Positions 40,314 to 54,109 of a stretch of 64,000 nucleotides of DNA are shown here, one piece after another (the stretch's first letter is position 1; every line of letters begins with the position of its first letter). Under the pieces are notes generated by a model. It saw nothing but the letters and a program-made list of their open reading frames with translations. It was not told where the DNA came from and did not search any database. Source of the DNA: Poecilobothrus nobilitatus (lineage: Eukaryota; Arthropoda; Insecta; Diptera; Dolichopodidae); assembly GCA_947095535.1 (NCBI GenBank), contig OX352773.1:123676552-123740551 (forward strand), in the 5' to 3' direction. Made by a program: the position numbers and the translations under genes.

Positions 40314-42973
40314 CAGTCATGTCGAACTTGCGGCCCACGGGCCGCATACGGCCCTTTTCTTCTTTTTCTGCGGCCCTTTAGTTGCACACTATCTATATAT
40401 TTAAAACTTTTTTATTTATAAAAACAAACAAAAAATTATTGCACGTGAAAATTATTTTTAATTTTTTTATTTAAATATTTAATTTCAAAGAGACCCTTTA
40501 TAAATTTACATCATATATTATTATATTATATATCTTCACTTTATAAATATTTAAATTTAACGGATTTAAAAAAATATTCGAAATAAAAACAATCAAACCA
40601 AAACAATCTATCATTCATCATAATATTTTCAATGCATATATAGATGAAAGATGATATTTTATCAATTTTTAAATTTGTTTTTTTTATTTCTATTTGAACA
40701 GCACGCTAAGTATATATACCTATACATTTAGGTTTATATATTTTTTTTTTATTAAGTGGAATTTGATTGTGTATTTTTATTGTAAATAACATTAGTAATT
40801 TACACTTATAGGTTACTTATGCGTCAATACAATGAAACATAATAACAATGTGTATTTATTATTTTTATAGGTTTTGTAATACAAAACCGTATAAAAAAAT
40901 ATACGTACTTGTATTCCTAACTTAGTGAATGTTTGGCGATTATCATAATACGTAGTGTGTTATAAATTTCAGTTTAAAATTCAAAATTTTTTTAGATCGA
41001 AGGACACTAAATTAATGGCTTGGCTATTTTTTGCTATATATTTTTTATTCTGCAATTCATTATTATATGATGGTAGCAGTTAGTTGCTATGGTTTTTTTT
41101 ATACGTTTAATGTTCAATTTTCCTAGATTGTAAGAAGTTTTCCTAGAAGTAAGCTTTGCATTTAATTATTTATTTTATGAACAAAAACATAGTGCTATGG
41201 AAGAACTTACTGCTGGCGAACGGAAAGCTAAGCTACAATTACTCAATGCTAATTTGTCAGCTCAACAAAATATATTTCACAAACAAACGGTAGTATCAAA
41301 TGCTATTGTTAGCACCAGCATGTGAATATCTCATATTATTGCGAAAAAAAAGAAACATTTTACAGATGGCGACTACATAAAAGACTCCCTAATTGCAGCA
41401 GTAGAAGAAATCTGTCCAGAAAAAGTCAAACTTTTCACGGCAATTAGTCTCTCACATCAAATGGTGGTACGAAGAATTAATGATTTGAAATTTGTGCAAG
41501 CCTCGACTTAGTATCAAAAAACTTTGTATATTTCTCATTAGCCTTGGATGAAACTACGGATATAAAGGATACTGCTCAGGTTGCTATTTTCATTAGAATG
41601 TTGACAGGCAAATAAATTTGACCGAAGAACTACTTGATCTTGTGAGTTTGAAAAATACAACAACCGGAAAAGATATTAAAGAAGCCGTTATAAATTGCAC
41701 AGAAGCTCATAAAATTGATTTGAATAATCTCATAGGCATCCCGACAGATGAGGCACCTTCAATGGTTGGTAAAAACATTGGTGCTGTAAATTTGATTCTC
41801 AAACATATAGAAGCCTCTGGAAACAAATCTAATTTTGTTGAAATGTTTATATGTCATTGTTTTTTGCACCTCGAAAACTTATGTGCACAAGTATTAAATA
41901 TGTCGCATGTGATGTCAGTTGTTGTTACAGTAATTAATTCAATTAAGAATAATTCTCTCAAGCATCGTCAATTTCAAGAATATCTTCGCGAACTGGAATC
42001 TGAATACAGGCATCTCCTTTTTTACGCTAAAATTCGGTGGTTGAGTCGTGGAAAATGTTTACAAAGATTTTGGATTCTAAGGGAAGAAATTGGGATTTTT
42101 ATGCACGAAAATGGCCAAGAGATTTCTGAACTTTATGATGAACAATGGCTATTAGATTTATGTTTTGTAACTGATATAACAACGAAATTAAATAGACTTA
42201 ATCAGAAGCTTCAAGGTGAAAATTAATTGATTACGGATTCTTATCAAGATATAAAAGCTTTCATTACAAACTCAAGCTCTATGAAACTCAATAAAGGTTG
42301 AATAATGCCATGCATTTCACGTTATTAAATGACTTTAATAGTGACCATAAAGATTTTTCGAAATATTCAAATGAAGTCACAAAATTGTTAAGAACATTTG
42401 AAGAAAGGTTCTCTAATATGCAAAAGTACGAAGAAATTTTTAAAATATTTTTAAGTCCATTTAATGTTGATGTACTACCAGCGCCTTCAATTTTACAAAT
42501 AGAATTAATAAACCTTCAATCAAATATGGAACTGAAAAATTTTTTTGAATCCCATGAAAAACTTGAATTTTACCGAAAATATATTCACGACGATAAATTT
42601 CTCAACCTAAAACAACTGGCAATCTGCATCGTAGCTGCAATTGGTACTACCTATCGTTGTGAATCTTTTTTTTCCAAATTGAAAATAGTCAAATCGAAGA
42701 ACAGAAACAGGCTTGCGGATAAAAATATGACTATGCGTTGCGTTTAAAACAAATTGCCTGTTGATATTAAAAAATTATCAAATAATATTCAAAAACAAAC
42801 TTCACATTAAAATTTAAATTACTAATAAATTGAATTACAAAGTGTCCTTAGGACGTGGATTAATAAAATAAAAGGGTTTTTGCATAATATATATGTTTAT
42901 TTTTATTTTGTTATTTTTTTACCTTTTAATTTTTTTATTTGGCCCAACAAATGGTTTCGGTTGGACACGGCTG
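40314..42973 (+). mobile_element. hAT-family DNA transposon, copy 1 (2.66 kb)
   Basis: Ends CAGTCATGTCGAAC and (reverse complement) CAGCCGTGTCCAAC, imperfect hAT-type terminal repeats with subterminal ggcccacgggccg. Flanking 8-mers attttaag and atttaaag are an imperfect target duplication. Inside is a broken hAT transposase (41198-42747). Confidence 0.85.
41198..42747 (+). pseudogene. hAT transposase (GTF2IRD2/ZBED-like), copy 1
   Basis: N-terminal part from ATG 41198 has a tga at ~41323 where copy 2 has cga (Arg). Middle ORF 41618-42226 holds IPTDEAPSMVGKNIGAV, CHCFLHLENLC and RWLSRGKCLQRFW. Last ORF 42298-42747 has the C-terminal dimerisation words YRCESFFSKLKIVKSKNRNRL. Domain order is that of the hAT transposases related to GTF2IRD2/ZBED5-like proteins (family knowledge). 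Separated by stops and frameshifts at 41510, 41615 and 42225; not functional. Confidence 0.85.
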
Positions 42974-44335
42974 ATTTAAAGTATAAAATAAAGAGTTAAG
43001 AAAGACAGAATTACGAAAATATTGAATTTTTTTCGCTTTAATTGGAAACACTTTAAACACAAAAGTCAATAATAAAATTAATTTTAGAAGAAATTTAATA
43101 GAATCGCAATAATATGCAGTGACTTTTAAACGTGAATCTTCATATGATTCAGCAATTTATTGGTATCCCAAATAATTATTGAGTTTGTTGAATATTAGTA
43201 AAAAAAATTGAAATTTGCAAACACAATCACAAACAATCTACTATTAAAAATAAAAATACTTTTCGAGTAAAGAAGAACAATAATTGCTCAAAAGAATAAA
43301 TATTTTCAGTCGTAATAATTTCAAGAATATTTTAGTTAAATTTGATTTTAGAATGAAGAGATAATAAGAATAAAGATACTACAAACGGGTGTTGAGTTTT
43401 CACAAATTATCAATATAAAAAAAAATTCAGATATCTATGTCGAGTTTTCTTAAAAGAGATATCTAAATGTTATAAAAGGTTTGAGTATAGATTTTTTCAT
43501 TAGATTTAGAAAACAAAATTTATAAATATTCAATCACTATAACTTTCAAATATTATAGCTTATCACTTTAAAAAGATATAAAATAGATATTATCATTTGC
43601 AGATAAAAATTTTAACAAGCGTCTGCAAATGTTAAATACAAAATTAATATAAAACTTAAAAATTTAATAATTATTATATAAATTTTTATAATTGCAATTT
43701 ATATTATTTATAAGTGATTTAGTAGCAATTCTTAGATACTAAAAAAATTTCTTTTTGCTTTTTTTTTTTTTTTTTAAACATTAAATGTAATTTTCACATA
43801 AATCACTTATATTTTATTTAATAATTCTTTTGATATTTCAATTAATTGATTTTTGATTTGTTTTAGTGATCCCTTAAAAATGTCCTGTTTATTATTATTT
43901 ATTTTATTTATTTATATTTTATGCATTTGATTTTCTTATATTTTTATAAGTTACAGGTTTTTTTTCAAACAAAGAAAAATTAATTGGATTGCTTATTTGC
44001 ATTTTTTTTAAAATATTTAATAGGATTTTCAAATGATATAAGAATTTAGACCTTTATAAGCTCCTTTTTTTTTTTTTATTAAAAATTTTTGATTTAATTT
44101 AATTTTTTTTCTTTTTTTTTAGAATCAAAACTTTTCTATTTTTTTTTGTTTTTTCTTAGATATAATTAAAGAAAATTGACTCACAGTTTCAAAAACATTA
44201 GCATTTTTTTACAGGCAGATGTCCGTGGTGGAACGAAACTGCTGGTTGGAACGAAAGTTCATTTGGTTTATATAGAAAAATTAATTAAAAAGATTTTTTT
44301 TTCTTCGCTATAAAATTGGTCTTTATTTCATTTTT
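42974..44335. other. Rest of retroelement leader and LTR-like fragment
   Basis: AT-rich DNA matching 58269-59480 closely, then a piece (44140-44190) matching 62880-62930, then ctgctggttggaacgaaagt...gtctttatttca (44240-44335), matching the LTR-like segment at 63400-63490. The primer binding site present at 63371 is missing here (deletion near 44215). No gene. Confidence 0.65.
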
Positions 44336-44513
44336 CAATCGTATTTTGCGTTTTTGTACTGATAAAATAAAAAGTTGATATTTTGAAATTACAGAGTTCC
44401 TTGTTCTTATTTAATTTTTAAAAACATTTTAGTTTATCATGCATTTTGCAATAAAAAGAAATATGATAATTTTACTTGATAAAAATATTATTGAAATTTT
44501 AGATTAGATTAAC

Positions 44514-44705
44514 TTATACAATTTTTAATAATAATTTCTCATTTTTCTTTGTAACCTTTTTAGGTGGAAGTTTAATTGTATGATGGTATGTTGAGTTATA
44601 TTTTTCTATTAGCGATGGTAGAATAGTTAACCATTTATAAACTATTGAAATTTTAGAATAGGTGATTGTGGTTAACTTTGGTAACTCTTCCCCTCTTAGA
44701 TTCAA
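44514..44705 (-). pseudogene. Polinton integrase fragment, second lineage (copy 1)
   Basis: Minus-strand reading YKWLTILPSLIEKYNSTYHH then TIKLPPKKVTKKNEKLLL, matching the post-catalytic part of Polinton integrases (compare YKWINLIQELTKQYNNTKHR in the intact one at 15954). Truncated abruptly at both ends by retroelement DNA. Same lineage as the fragment at 63745-64000. Confidence 0.85.
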
Positions 44706-44779
44706 ATGTCCTCATTTGATTTAGAACAGTTTGCTGTCACAGAACTTCCTTCTTGAAATTACTGTCTTGTGATATAATG

Positions 44780-46140
44780 TAGTATTTGTAGAACTTTCCT
44801 TTTCATTATGGTTGCCCTGTGAATATAAAGATGGATTTGGTTGTTGTAATGTCGGTTTTGATGATGATGATGATGATTTACTAAAATCTTCTTGCTCATT
44901 GATTGATATGATGTTTTCTATTACTGCCGTACTTTGCGATTTATTTCTAATAACAAACTTGGCTCTGAATCTCGTGATCAGAATTACAAAAGAGACTAAT
45001 TATGATTACTGTTGTTGAACTATAGCTTATGAGTTGATCGGTAACATTTTTAGAGCATATTGTTTTAATTTCCTTGGTGTTATTCATGTGAATATCTCTC
45101 AGAAATTCCAATGATAGATGTTCTCTAAAATGTTTCTTGATTGAAGGTGGTTGAAGTACAGGTGGTAGTATTTTAACTGATAATTGTTCTTTTGATGTGA
45201 ATAATTTGTCACCAATTGAAATTGTAGAGTTATGAAATTTGATGAGATAGGTACCTGAAAGATTTTGATAACACCCTTGAATTGATTTACAAGTAAGATG
45301 CCGTCGAATATTTCTTCCACAGTAGGAATATGTTGATTATTGATTACGTTACATGTCGAATTTTTACTATCTAACAAATTTGCAAGACAAGTAGAGGTAT
45401 TTAGATTTACAATATCGTTTTTGTTACAGATTGATATAGAGTTAATTGTTTTACAATTGTTTAAGATACCATATTTTTCATTTTTATTTAACAGAATTTT
45501 TTCATATTCAATTTGATTTACAATATTATCAAATTTTACAACTTTTATTTTACAACTGTATTAGTTAGAGGTATCTCTATAACATAAAATAAGTAGTACC
45601 CGTTTGTAATTACCTTTACTTCAAAGAAGTTTAGAGCTTCTTCTGGAGTGGAATATGGAAAATTTTCCTTATCCAATACGTCTGTTAAGACCTTTATTTC
45701 TTCTTTGGAAAGTAACATAGAATTTATAATGCCTAGCTTTGCCCAATGTATGGCATATTTAATATTAAAAATTTCTTCTTTTAATAATTTGAATTTATAT
45801 TGCAATTTAAATCCTGATGGATTATGAAGAAAGTTTTCTTCTTTAATGATATTTAGAATTTCATTTGTAATTTTAGTTAGATTATTGACTATTTAATTGT
45901 GAACATTATTGATGATCAGCTGTCTATTAGTATTCTCTAAAATATTGTTAATTTTCCTTTTAATCATGATAAGATCATCATGATCTGGTGTACCAGCGAT
46001 ACATTTTCAGATTGTTCCTAGAAAATCAAGATCTTTTTTTTCGATTTGGATTAAGTTCAATTAAGAAATTTTGTATTTGTATTGATTTATGTTTTAGATA
46101 CAGATAGAGTGGATGAGAAGTAAGGATATGTGTTTCAAAA
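44780..46140 (-). pseudogene. env: Envelope gene remnant (errantivirus/baculovirus-F-like), copy Q1
   Basis: Env is the third ORF of errantiviruses, for infectious transfer (family knowledge). Visible pieces: IAGTPDHDDL near 45985 with a stop (tga/tgt change) just before it, NNLTKITNEILNI, LQYKFKLLKEEIFNIKYAIHWAKLGII (45545-45805), CNVINNQHIPTVEEIFDGILL (45099-45377), and a tail with a hydrophobic VSFVILI stretch and acidic/Ser-rich end at 44800-45020. Frames are broken in at least four places; not functional. Confidence 0.75.
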
Positions 46141-46318
46141 GCTTTGTTAATTTCGTCTGCTGTATGTTGGAAAGCTGATAGTTCGGTAATATGGATTAGT
46201 TTAAATTTCCCTTCCTGAGTCTTTGCTTTTCCTAATTGTATACTGACTAGCTGTGATTTTGAATAGTCTAGTATCTGGACTTCACATACTGCTATGTGCA
46301 GGAAAACCCTAAATGAAT

Positions 46319-47986
46319 TTAGTTTTTAATGTTAGACTTATGAACTGTTTTTCCAGAATCTGTTATAACTACACTATTTGTATTTTCTTTAACGATTTCT
46401 TTCCTATATCTTATTGTTAATTTACTATCAAATCTTTTGTTGTGTTTTACGTAAATTGTTTGGCCTCTCCTATAATTCTTCAATTTTGTTCTTTTAAGAT
46501 TATGTAATTTCACATCCTTTAATTGTTTATTTCTAACTTTTTCTATATTAGAAAGTCTAGTTATCTCAAATTCTGCAGGTGTAATATTCGAACTTCTTCC
46601 TAAGACAAGTTCAATAGGTTTTTCTCCTGTAGTAGAATGGATGGTATGATTGTACTCATTTACCGCTCTTTCGAGAAGTTCTTCGAAAGTACGATTTATT
46701 TGTTCTGCTTTTAAACACGCATTATTTCAGATAGAGTGGAATGAAATCTTTCTACCTGCCCGTTTACTTCACTTCTATAAGGTGGAGTTGTAAATATTTT
46801 AATTTTTAGCTCATCTTCCACCATTGCTCTTATTTAAGCTGAGTTAAGAGATTTTTCGTTATCTATGACAACCCATTCAGATATACCGTGTAAAATAAGA
46901 TGTATCTCAATGGTAGCCGGATATGTTAGATTGATCTATCTTGAATAATTCTTGTTTGTGCGAATTTGGTTAATTTATCTATTGCAGTTAAAACTAATTT
47001 TAGTTCTGTTGAAAAGATGTCGATGTGAAGTGTCTGAACTCTGTACTTGGAATAGGGGTACTTTGTATTTCTGGGTTAGTAGGATGTCTGTCATATTTAT
47101 TTTGTTGGCATATAGTGTAATTTTTTACAAATTTATTTATTTTACTAGTTAGCTTAGGGAAGTAATATCTTTCCAATATTTGTATTTTGTTTTCTCCTGC
47201 ACCTCTGTGAGCGCGACGATGTGTTGATGCGACTATTTCGTTCTGTTCACAATCGTTCAGTATGTCTTTAAGTAGTATTATTGTAAATCTTGCTTTATAA
47301 TTTTTAAAGTGAAGAGGATAGATATTTTGTATTCTTCCCATAATAGTTTCTTCGGTCATTATTCCGTTAAGAATATTTGGATTTAAATATTTTTGAAGAA
47401 TGTTAATCAAATTTGTTTTAGAAAGGTCTGGTTCTGTTATTGTATGTCTGTTAAAGTTTGGAAAGGGATTTGTCGTTTCATATTTACTCTCATTAGATAA
47501 TTGTAATATTATTTGATTACGAAATACATTTAAAGGAGCTTCAGTGAAAATAACACAATTATGCGATGAACTATCAGCACTGCGTTGCGTCGAAGTCAAA
47601 GTGTTGGTTTGTGTGGTAAGAACAAGCCTTGATATCGTATCGGCTACTACATTCATGGGGCCCGGTTTATATTTTAACTCATAGGTATATTCTTCGACTA
47701 TTGCCTTCCATTTTTGCATTTTGCTATTACCGCTTTTGTTGCTAAGGGCATACGTGAGAGGTTGATGGTCTGTAAAAATCGTTACTCTTCTTGAGCCGTA
47801 AAGATAATTTCGTAAGGAAGTCCATACAATTGCCAACATTTCCTTTTCATTTATGGCGTATCCTTTCTGTTTTGGTAAGTGTTCTTGAAATAAAGGTGAT
47901 AGGTTTTTTTTCTTGCGAAAGTACTGAACCGATCGAGTAATAAGACGCGTCAGTTGAAAATCTTTGGAAAAATCAGGATGAGTCAA
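46319..47986 (-). pseudogene. RNase H and integrase (copy Q1)
   Basis: 47000-47986 is one open frame of 328 codons: YAINEKEMLAIVW, FTDHQPLTYAL, THRRAHRGAGENK and NYTICQQNKYDRHP. The integrase core beyond 46990 is broken by stops; VNGQVERFHSTL-like words are at ~46740-46790 and the basic C-terminus at 46319-46513. The intact length of the first frame suggests relatively recent decay. Confidence 0.88.
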
Positions 47987-48047
47987 AAGAACTGCTTTTG
48001 AAATTAGAGAGTTTTTTAATGCTTCGAAAGCTTTTTTTGCTTGCTCA

Positions 48048-48900
48048 TTAAGCGTTATAGATACGTGTTTTAGGTTTATTTTTTGATACGCGGCCTCCTT
48101 CCCCTCCTAAAAGGAATGTCAGGGGTTTGGTTATTCCTGCATAATTTTGCATAAATCGCCTATAATATCCTGACATACCAAGAAACGATCTCAAATGTTT
48201 TAGTGTTTTCGAGAATGGTAGATCACATATAGATTGTACCTTTTTGGGATTAGTTTTTATTCCATCAGCGATTGCTAAGAACTCTAAAAATTCAACTTCA
48301 TTTTTCAAGAATTCGCTCTTATCGAGTTGTATTTTTATATTTGACTTTTCAAGAGTTTCAAAAATAGTTTTGAGATTTTTAAAGTGATCTTCTTCATTTT
48401 TACTAAAAATAATAATGTCATCAATATAAACATAGCAACGTATTCCTATATGGTCTCTGAGAATGTCATCCAGAGCCCTTTGAAATATAGAAGGTGCATT
48501 TTTCAATCCAAATGGAAGTCGAGTGAGCTCATACTTTCTATTGTTCACTGAAAATGCAGTTTTCTCAATATCGCAGGTTTTTAAAGGTATTTGATGAAAA
48601 CCGCTTTTTAGATCGATGATTGAAAAAAAATTGTTTTGCCCAAGGTTGGCAAGGACCTCATTTATTTCTGGAATGGGGTATTTATCAGCTATAGTAATTG
48701 TATTTAATTTTCTATAGTCTATTACCATTCTGTATTTTTTCTCGCCGAATGCGTCCTCCTTTTTTGGAACGATTCATACAGGTGAGTTATAAGGTGATCT
48801 TGATTGCCTTATTATACCGTCATCTAGGAGTTGCTGAATTTGTTTTTCAATTTCTTGTTTCAAACACATAGGATAGGTGTAACTTTTTTAAACAGTTAAG
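48048..48900 (-). pseudogene. Reverse transcriptase (copy Q1)
   Basis: Open frame 48048-48728 has MVIDYRKLNTI, FFSIIDLKSGFHQIPL, LPFGLKNAPSIF, YVYIDDIIIFSK and SFLGMSGYYRRF. Just upstream, the Trp of the VWIVPKK word has become tga (also in Q2, not in P), ending the frame. Compared with P, the palm region here is the undamaged version. Confidence 0.9.
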
Positions 48901-49179
48901 TTGTTTAAGTGAGACTTTCGTTAGGATCAGCGAATAAGTGTAGGTTATTATTTATAAGATGGTTAAGTTTTTCTTCTTGCATTTTATTAAGATCATCTCC
49001 TAATATTAATGCTATTTACTGAATCAGACGTAAATTGTTAGTAGATTAAATTAAGTAGATTTTTATATTTAGTTTAATAGTTAAGAAATTTTCATTTGCG
49101 TGAATTATGGCATTGAAATCCTTTAGACTATCATTACCTATTATGCCGTTTTGGAATTTATCCTTTTGATGAGACTGTT

Positions 49180-50380
49180 GAACTGATGGTCGTTTGCTAT
49201 TAACGTTAGCAGAAAAATTTACCAAAGTTTGATTAAATCTATTCTGGTAATTATTTATTCTTGAATGTTGAGAATGCTCAATGTTCGCTGGATCTATTCT
49301 ATGTTTTTAGAAGAATTTTTTCTTATTATGGTATTGCGTATTTCGTTGGGAATAATTTTGAAAATTTGGTTGAGGGCGATTTGGCAGATTTGAGTGGAAG
49401 CGATTCTGAAAATTTGGTTTTTGGTAAAGCTGAGGATTTTGATAAGATTGGTGTTGAAAATTGTAATTTGGTTTTGAGATAAATCGTGAGTTAACTTTTC
49501 CCTGTGGGTTTGAAATAGCTGGTTGGTATCTTTTCATATTATTTTGACTATGATTTATTCTATAATTTACATTATCTAACTTTAGACATAAATGGAGAGC
49601 CTGTGGTAAATCTTCGGGTTCACGCATACTTAACAAGCGTGGAAGATCTCCTTAAGACCCCTTATAAAAGTATGTAGAGTATCTATACTTGTGTCATTGT
49701 TCTTAAAGATTCTTGAACCAAATCCATGGAAGAAATTCTATTCAAGATTAGTGAAAGGTGGTGGTAAACCTCTTAATCAAATTCCTGAATACTGTTACTC
49801 TTCTGTGTCAACATAGTCATTTTGTATTCTAACGTACCCAGACTCGTTATCAGTCTCGTTTGTCAGACTAGTGCATATTAAGACATTTTACTATTTGCTT
49901 CCAATCTAGTGGGGTATTATAAGATTCAAGGGCGACGTCAGCGCTTCCGATAATTTTATTACGGACTACACTGAGGATGCCAAAATATTTTGAAGTACCC
50001 TTTAAGTGGTCATACGTTGTTAGTATTCGCTCAACGCTTTTCTTCCATGACCCGAATTCACCATTATCCCCGGCAAATTCTCTTAGACTTTTAACAACTT
50101 CTGGTATTTTATCCATACCGAACAAATTTCTAGCATCGATACTTATAGTTTGGTCTAATTATTCGCCTGTTTGACTTCTGTTTGTGAAACTTTCATTTAG
50201 TCTACTTTCGAAAATGCTTTTAAGTTCAGATTGGATTATTTCAGAGATAATGAGTCTTAATAACTCTTCTTCCGGAATTACAGGCAACTGGTTAGCGCTT
50301 GTGCTAGTACCTGTTCTTGATAAAGGGTTTGGTTCTGGTTCTGGTGAACCTATGAGTTTCGAATTTAACCGTTGTGTCAC
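49180..50380 (-). pseudogene. Gag (copy Q1)
   Basis: Frame pieces 50159-50380 (N-terminal, Pro/Glu-rich), 49868-50125 (MDKIPEVVKSLREF, SWKKSVERILTTYDHL, WKQIVKCL) and 49307-49636 (Asn/Gln/Phe-rich, RNA-binding-like tail). The first two are in the same frame, separated by a single taa shared with copies P and Q2. Confidence 0.8.
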
Positions 50381-51930
50381 GTTGAAGATTTTATCGAATT
50401 ACAAGTGAAAGTTTATCAATTACAATATTACAATATTATTTTACAATATTACAATATTATCAAATTTTACAACTTTTATTTTACAACTGTATTAGTTAGA
50501 GGTATCTCTATAACATAAAATAAGTAGTACCCGTTTGTAATTACCTTTACTTCAAAGAAGTTTAGAGCTTCTTCTGGAGTGGAATATGGAAAATTTTCCT
50601 TATCCAATACGTCTGTTAAGACCTTTATTTCTTCTTTGGAAAGTAACATAGAATTTATAATGCCTAGCTTTGCCCAATGTATGGCATATTTAATATTAAA
50701 AATTTCTTCTTTTAATAATTTGAATTTATATTGCAATTTAAATCCTGATGGATTATGAAGAAAGTTTTTTTCTTTAATGATATTTAGAATTTCATTTGTA
50801 ATTTTAGTTAGATTATTGACTATTTAATTGTGAACATTATTGATGATCAGCTGTCTATTAGTATTCTCTAAAATATTGTTAATTTTCCTTTTAATCATGA
50901 TAAGATCATCATGATCTGGTGTACCAGCGATCCATTTTCAGATTGTTCCTAGAAAATCAAGATCTTTTTTTTCGATTTGGATTAAGTTCAATTAAGAAAT
51001 TTTGTATTTGTATTGATTTATGTTTTAGATACAGATAGAGTGGATGAGAAGTAAGGATATGTGTTTCAAAAGCTTTGTTAATTTCGTCTGCTGTATGTTG
51101 GAAAGCTGATAGTTCGGTAATATGGATTAGTTTAAATTTCCCTTCCTGAGTCTTTGCTTTTCCTAATTGTATACTGACTAGCTGTGATTTTGAATAGTCT
51201 AGTATCTGGACTTCACATACTGCTATGTGCAGGAAAACCCTAAATGAATTTAGTTTTTAATGTTAGACTTATGAACTGTTTTTCCAGAATCTGTTATAAC
51301 TACACTATTTGTATTTTCTTTAACGATTTCTTTCCTATATCTTATTGTTAATTTACTATCAAATCTTTTGTTGTGTTTTACGTAAATTGTTTGGCCTCTC
51401 CTATAATTCTTCAATTTTGTTCTTTTAAGATTATGTAATTTCACATCCTTTAATTGTTTATTTCTAACTTTTTCTATATTAGAAAGTCTAGTTATCTCAA
51501 ATTCTGCAGGTGTAATATTCGAACTTCTTCCTAAGACAAGTTCAATAGGTTTTTCTCCTGTAGTAGAATGGATGGTATGATTGTACTCATTTACCGCTCT
51601 TTCGAGAAGTTCTTCGAAAGTACGATTTATTTGTTCTGCTTTTAAACACGCATTATTTCAGATAGAGTGGAATGAAATCTTTCTACCTGCCCGTTTACTT
51701 CACTTCTATAAGGTGGAGTTGTAAATATTTTAATTTTTAGCTCATCTTCCACCATTGCTCTTATTTAAGCTGAGTTAAGAGATTTTTCGTTATCTATGAC
51801 AACCCATTCAGATATACCGTGTAAAATAAGATGTATCTCAATGGTAGCCGGATATGTTAGATTGATCTATCTTGAATAATTCTTGTTTGTGCGAATTTGG
51901 TTAATTTATCTATTGCAGTTAAAACTAATT

Positions 51931-52917
51931 TTAGTTCTGTTGAAAAGATGTCGATGTGAAGTGTCTGAACTCTGTACTTGGAATAGGGGTACTTTGTATT
52001 TCTGGGTTAGTAGGATGTCTGTCATATTTATTTTGTTGGCATATAGTGTAATTTTTTACAAATTTATTTATTTTACTAGTTAGCTTAGGGAAGTAATATC
52101 TTTCCAATATTTGTATTTTGTTTTCTCCTGCACCTCTGTGAGCGCAACGATGTGTTGATGCGACTATTTCGTTCTGTTCACAATCGTTCAGTATGTCTTT
52201 AAGTAGTATTATTGTAAATCTTGCTTTATAATTTTTAAAGTGAAGAGGATAGATATTTTGTATTCTTCCCATAATAGTTTCTTCGGTCATTATTCCGTTA
52301 AGAATATTTGGATTTAAATATTTTTGAAGAATGTTAATCAAATTTGTTTTAGAAAGGTCTGGTTCTGTTATTGTATGTCTGTTAAAGTTTGGAAAGGGAT
52401 TTGTCGTTTCATATTTACTCTCATTAGATAATTGTAATATTATTTGATTACGAAATACATTTAAAGGAGCTTCAGTGAAAATAACACAATTATGCGATGA
52501 ACTATCAGCACTGCGTTGCGTCGAAGTCAAAGTGTTGGTTTGTGTGGTAAGAACAAGCCTTGATATCGTATCGGCTACTACATTCATGGGGCCCGGTTTA
52601 TATTTTAACTCATAGGTATATTCTTCGACTATTGCCTTCCATTTTTGCATTTTGCTATTACCGCTTTTGTTGCTAAGGGCATACGTGAGAGGTTGATGGT
52701 CTGTAAAAATCGTTACTCTTCTTGAGCCGTAAAGATAATTTCGTAAGGAAGTCCATACAATTGCCAACATTTCCTTTTCATTTATGGCGTATCCTTTCTG
52801 TTTTGGTAAGTGTTCTTGAAATAAAGGTGATAGGTTTTTTTTCTTGCGAAAGTACTGAACCGATCGAGTAATAAGACGCGTCAGTTGAAAATCTTTGGAA
52901 AAATCAGGATGAGTCAA
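51931..52917 (-). pseudogene. RNase H and integrase zinc-finger frame (copy Q2)
   Basis: 328-codon open frame matching 47000-47986 almost exactly; one His-region Arg is Cys (THRCAHRG). Same Tyr in place of the first Cys of the CxxC pair. Confidence 0.88.
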
Positions 52918-52978
52918 AAGAACTGCTTTTGAAATTAGAGAGTTTTTTAATGCTTCGAAAGCTTTTTTTGCTTGCTCA

Positions 52979-53800
52979 TTAAGCGTTATAGATACGTGTT
53001 TTAGGTTTATTTTTTGATACGTGGCCTCCTTCCCCTCCTAAAAGGAATGTCAGGGGTTTGGTTATTCCTGCATAATTTTGCATAAATCGCCTATAATATC
53101 CTGACATACCAAGAAACGATCTCAAATGTTTTAGTGTTTTCGAGAATGGTAGATCACATATAGATTGTACCTTTTTGGGATTAGTTTTTATTCCATCAGC
53201 GATTACTAAGAACTCTAAAAATTCAACTTCATTTTTCAAGAATTCGCTCTTATCGAGTTGTATTTTTATATTTGACTTTTCAAGAGTTTCAAAAATAGTT
53301 TTGAGATTTTTAAAGTGATCTTCTTCATTTTTACTAAAAATAATAATGTCATCAATATAAACATAGCAACGTATTCCTATATGGTCTCTGAGAATGTCAT
53401 CCAGAGCCCTTTGAAATATAGAAGGTGCATTTTTCAATCCAAATGGAAGTCGAGTGAGCTCATACTTTCTATTGTTCACTGAAAATGCAGTATCTCAATA
53501 TCGCAGGTTTTTAAAGGTATTTGATGAAAACCGCTTTTTAGATCGATGATTGAAAAAAAATTGTTTTGCCCAAGGTTGGCAAGGACCTCATTTATTTCTG
53601 GAATGGGGTATTTATCAGCTATAGTAATTGTATTTAATTTTCTATAGTCTATTACCATTCTGTATTTTTTCTCGCCGAATGCGTCCTCTTTTTTTGGAAC
53701 GATTCATACAGGTGAGTTATAAGGTGATCTTGATTGCCTTATTATACCGTCATCTAGGAGTTGCTGAATTTGTTTTTCAATTTCTTGTTTCAAACACATA
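52979..53800 (-). pseudogene. Reverse transcriptase (copy Q2)
   Basis: Same words as Q1 but split at ~53480-53490 by a one-base loss (cagtatctc versus cagttttctc). YIDD box intact; shares the tga at the VWIVPKK tryptophan. Confidence 0.9.
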
Positions 53801-54109
53801 GGATAGGTGTAACTTTTTTAAACAGTTAAGTTGTTTAAGTGAGACTTTCGTTAGGATCAGCGAATAAGTGTAGGTTATTATTTATAAGATGGTTAAGTTT
53901 TTCTTCTTGCATTTTATTAAGATCATCTCCTAATATTAATGCTATTTACTGAATCAGACGTAAATTGTTAGTAGATTAAATTAAGTAGATTTTTATATTT
54001 AGTTTAATAGTTAAGAAATTTTCATTTGCGTGAATTATGGCATTGAAATCCTTTAGACTATCATTACCTATTATGCCGTTTTGGAATTTATCCTTTTGAT
54101 GAGACTGTT

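Larger units (their letters stand above)
44706..50419 (-). mobile_element. Errantivirus-like retrotransposon, copy Q1 (gag-pol-env)
   Basis: Minus-strand gag (49180-50380), RT (48048-48900), RNase H/integrase (46319-47986) and env (44780-46140). The segment 45521-50419 is repeated at 50452-55349 with an offset of 4,931. Protease and part of gag are deleted near 49150. Its 5' end joins directly, without LTR or leader, to the env part of copy Q2. Confidence 0.88.

Noticed and set aside
49261..49482. 73-aa plus-strand frame repeated at 38896 and 54191
   Set aside because: Antisense of the gag linker; repeated only because gag is repeated.
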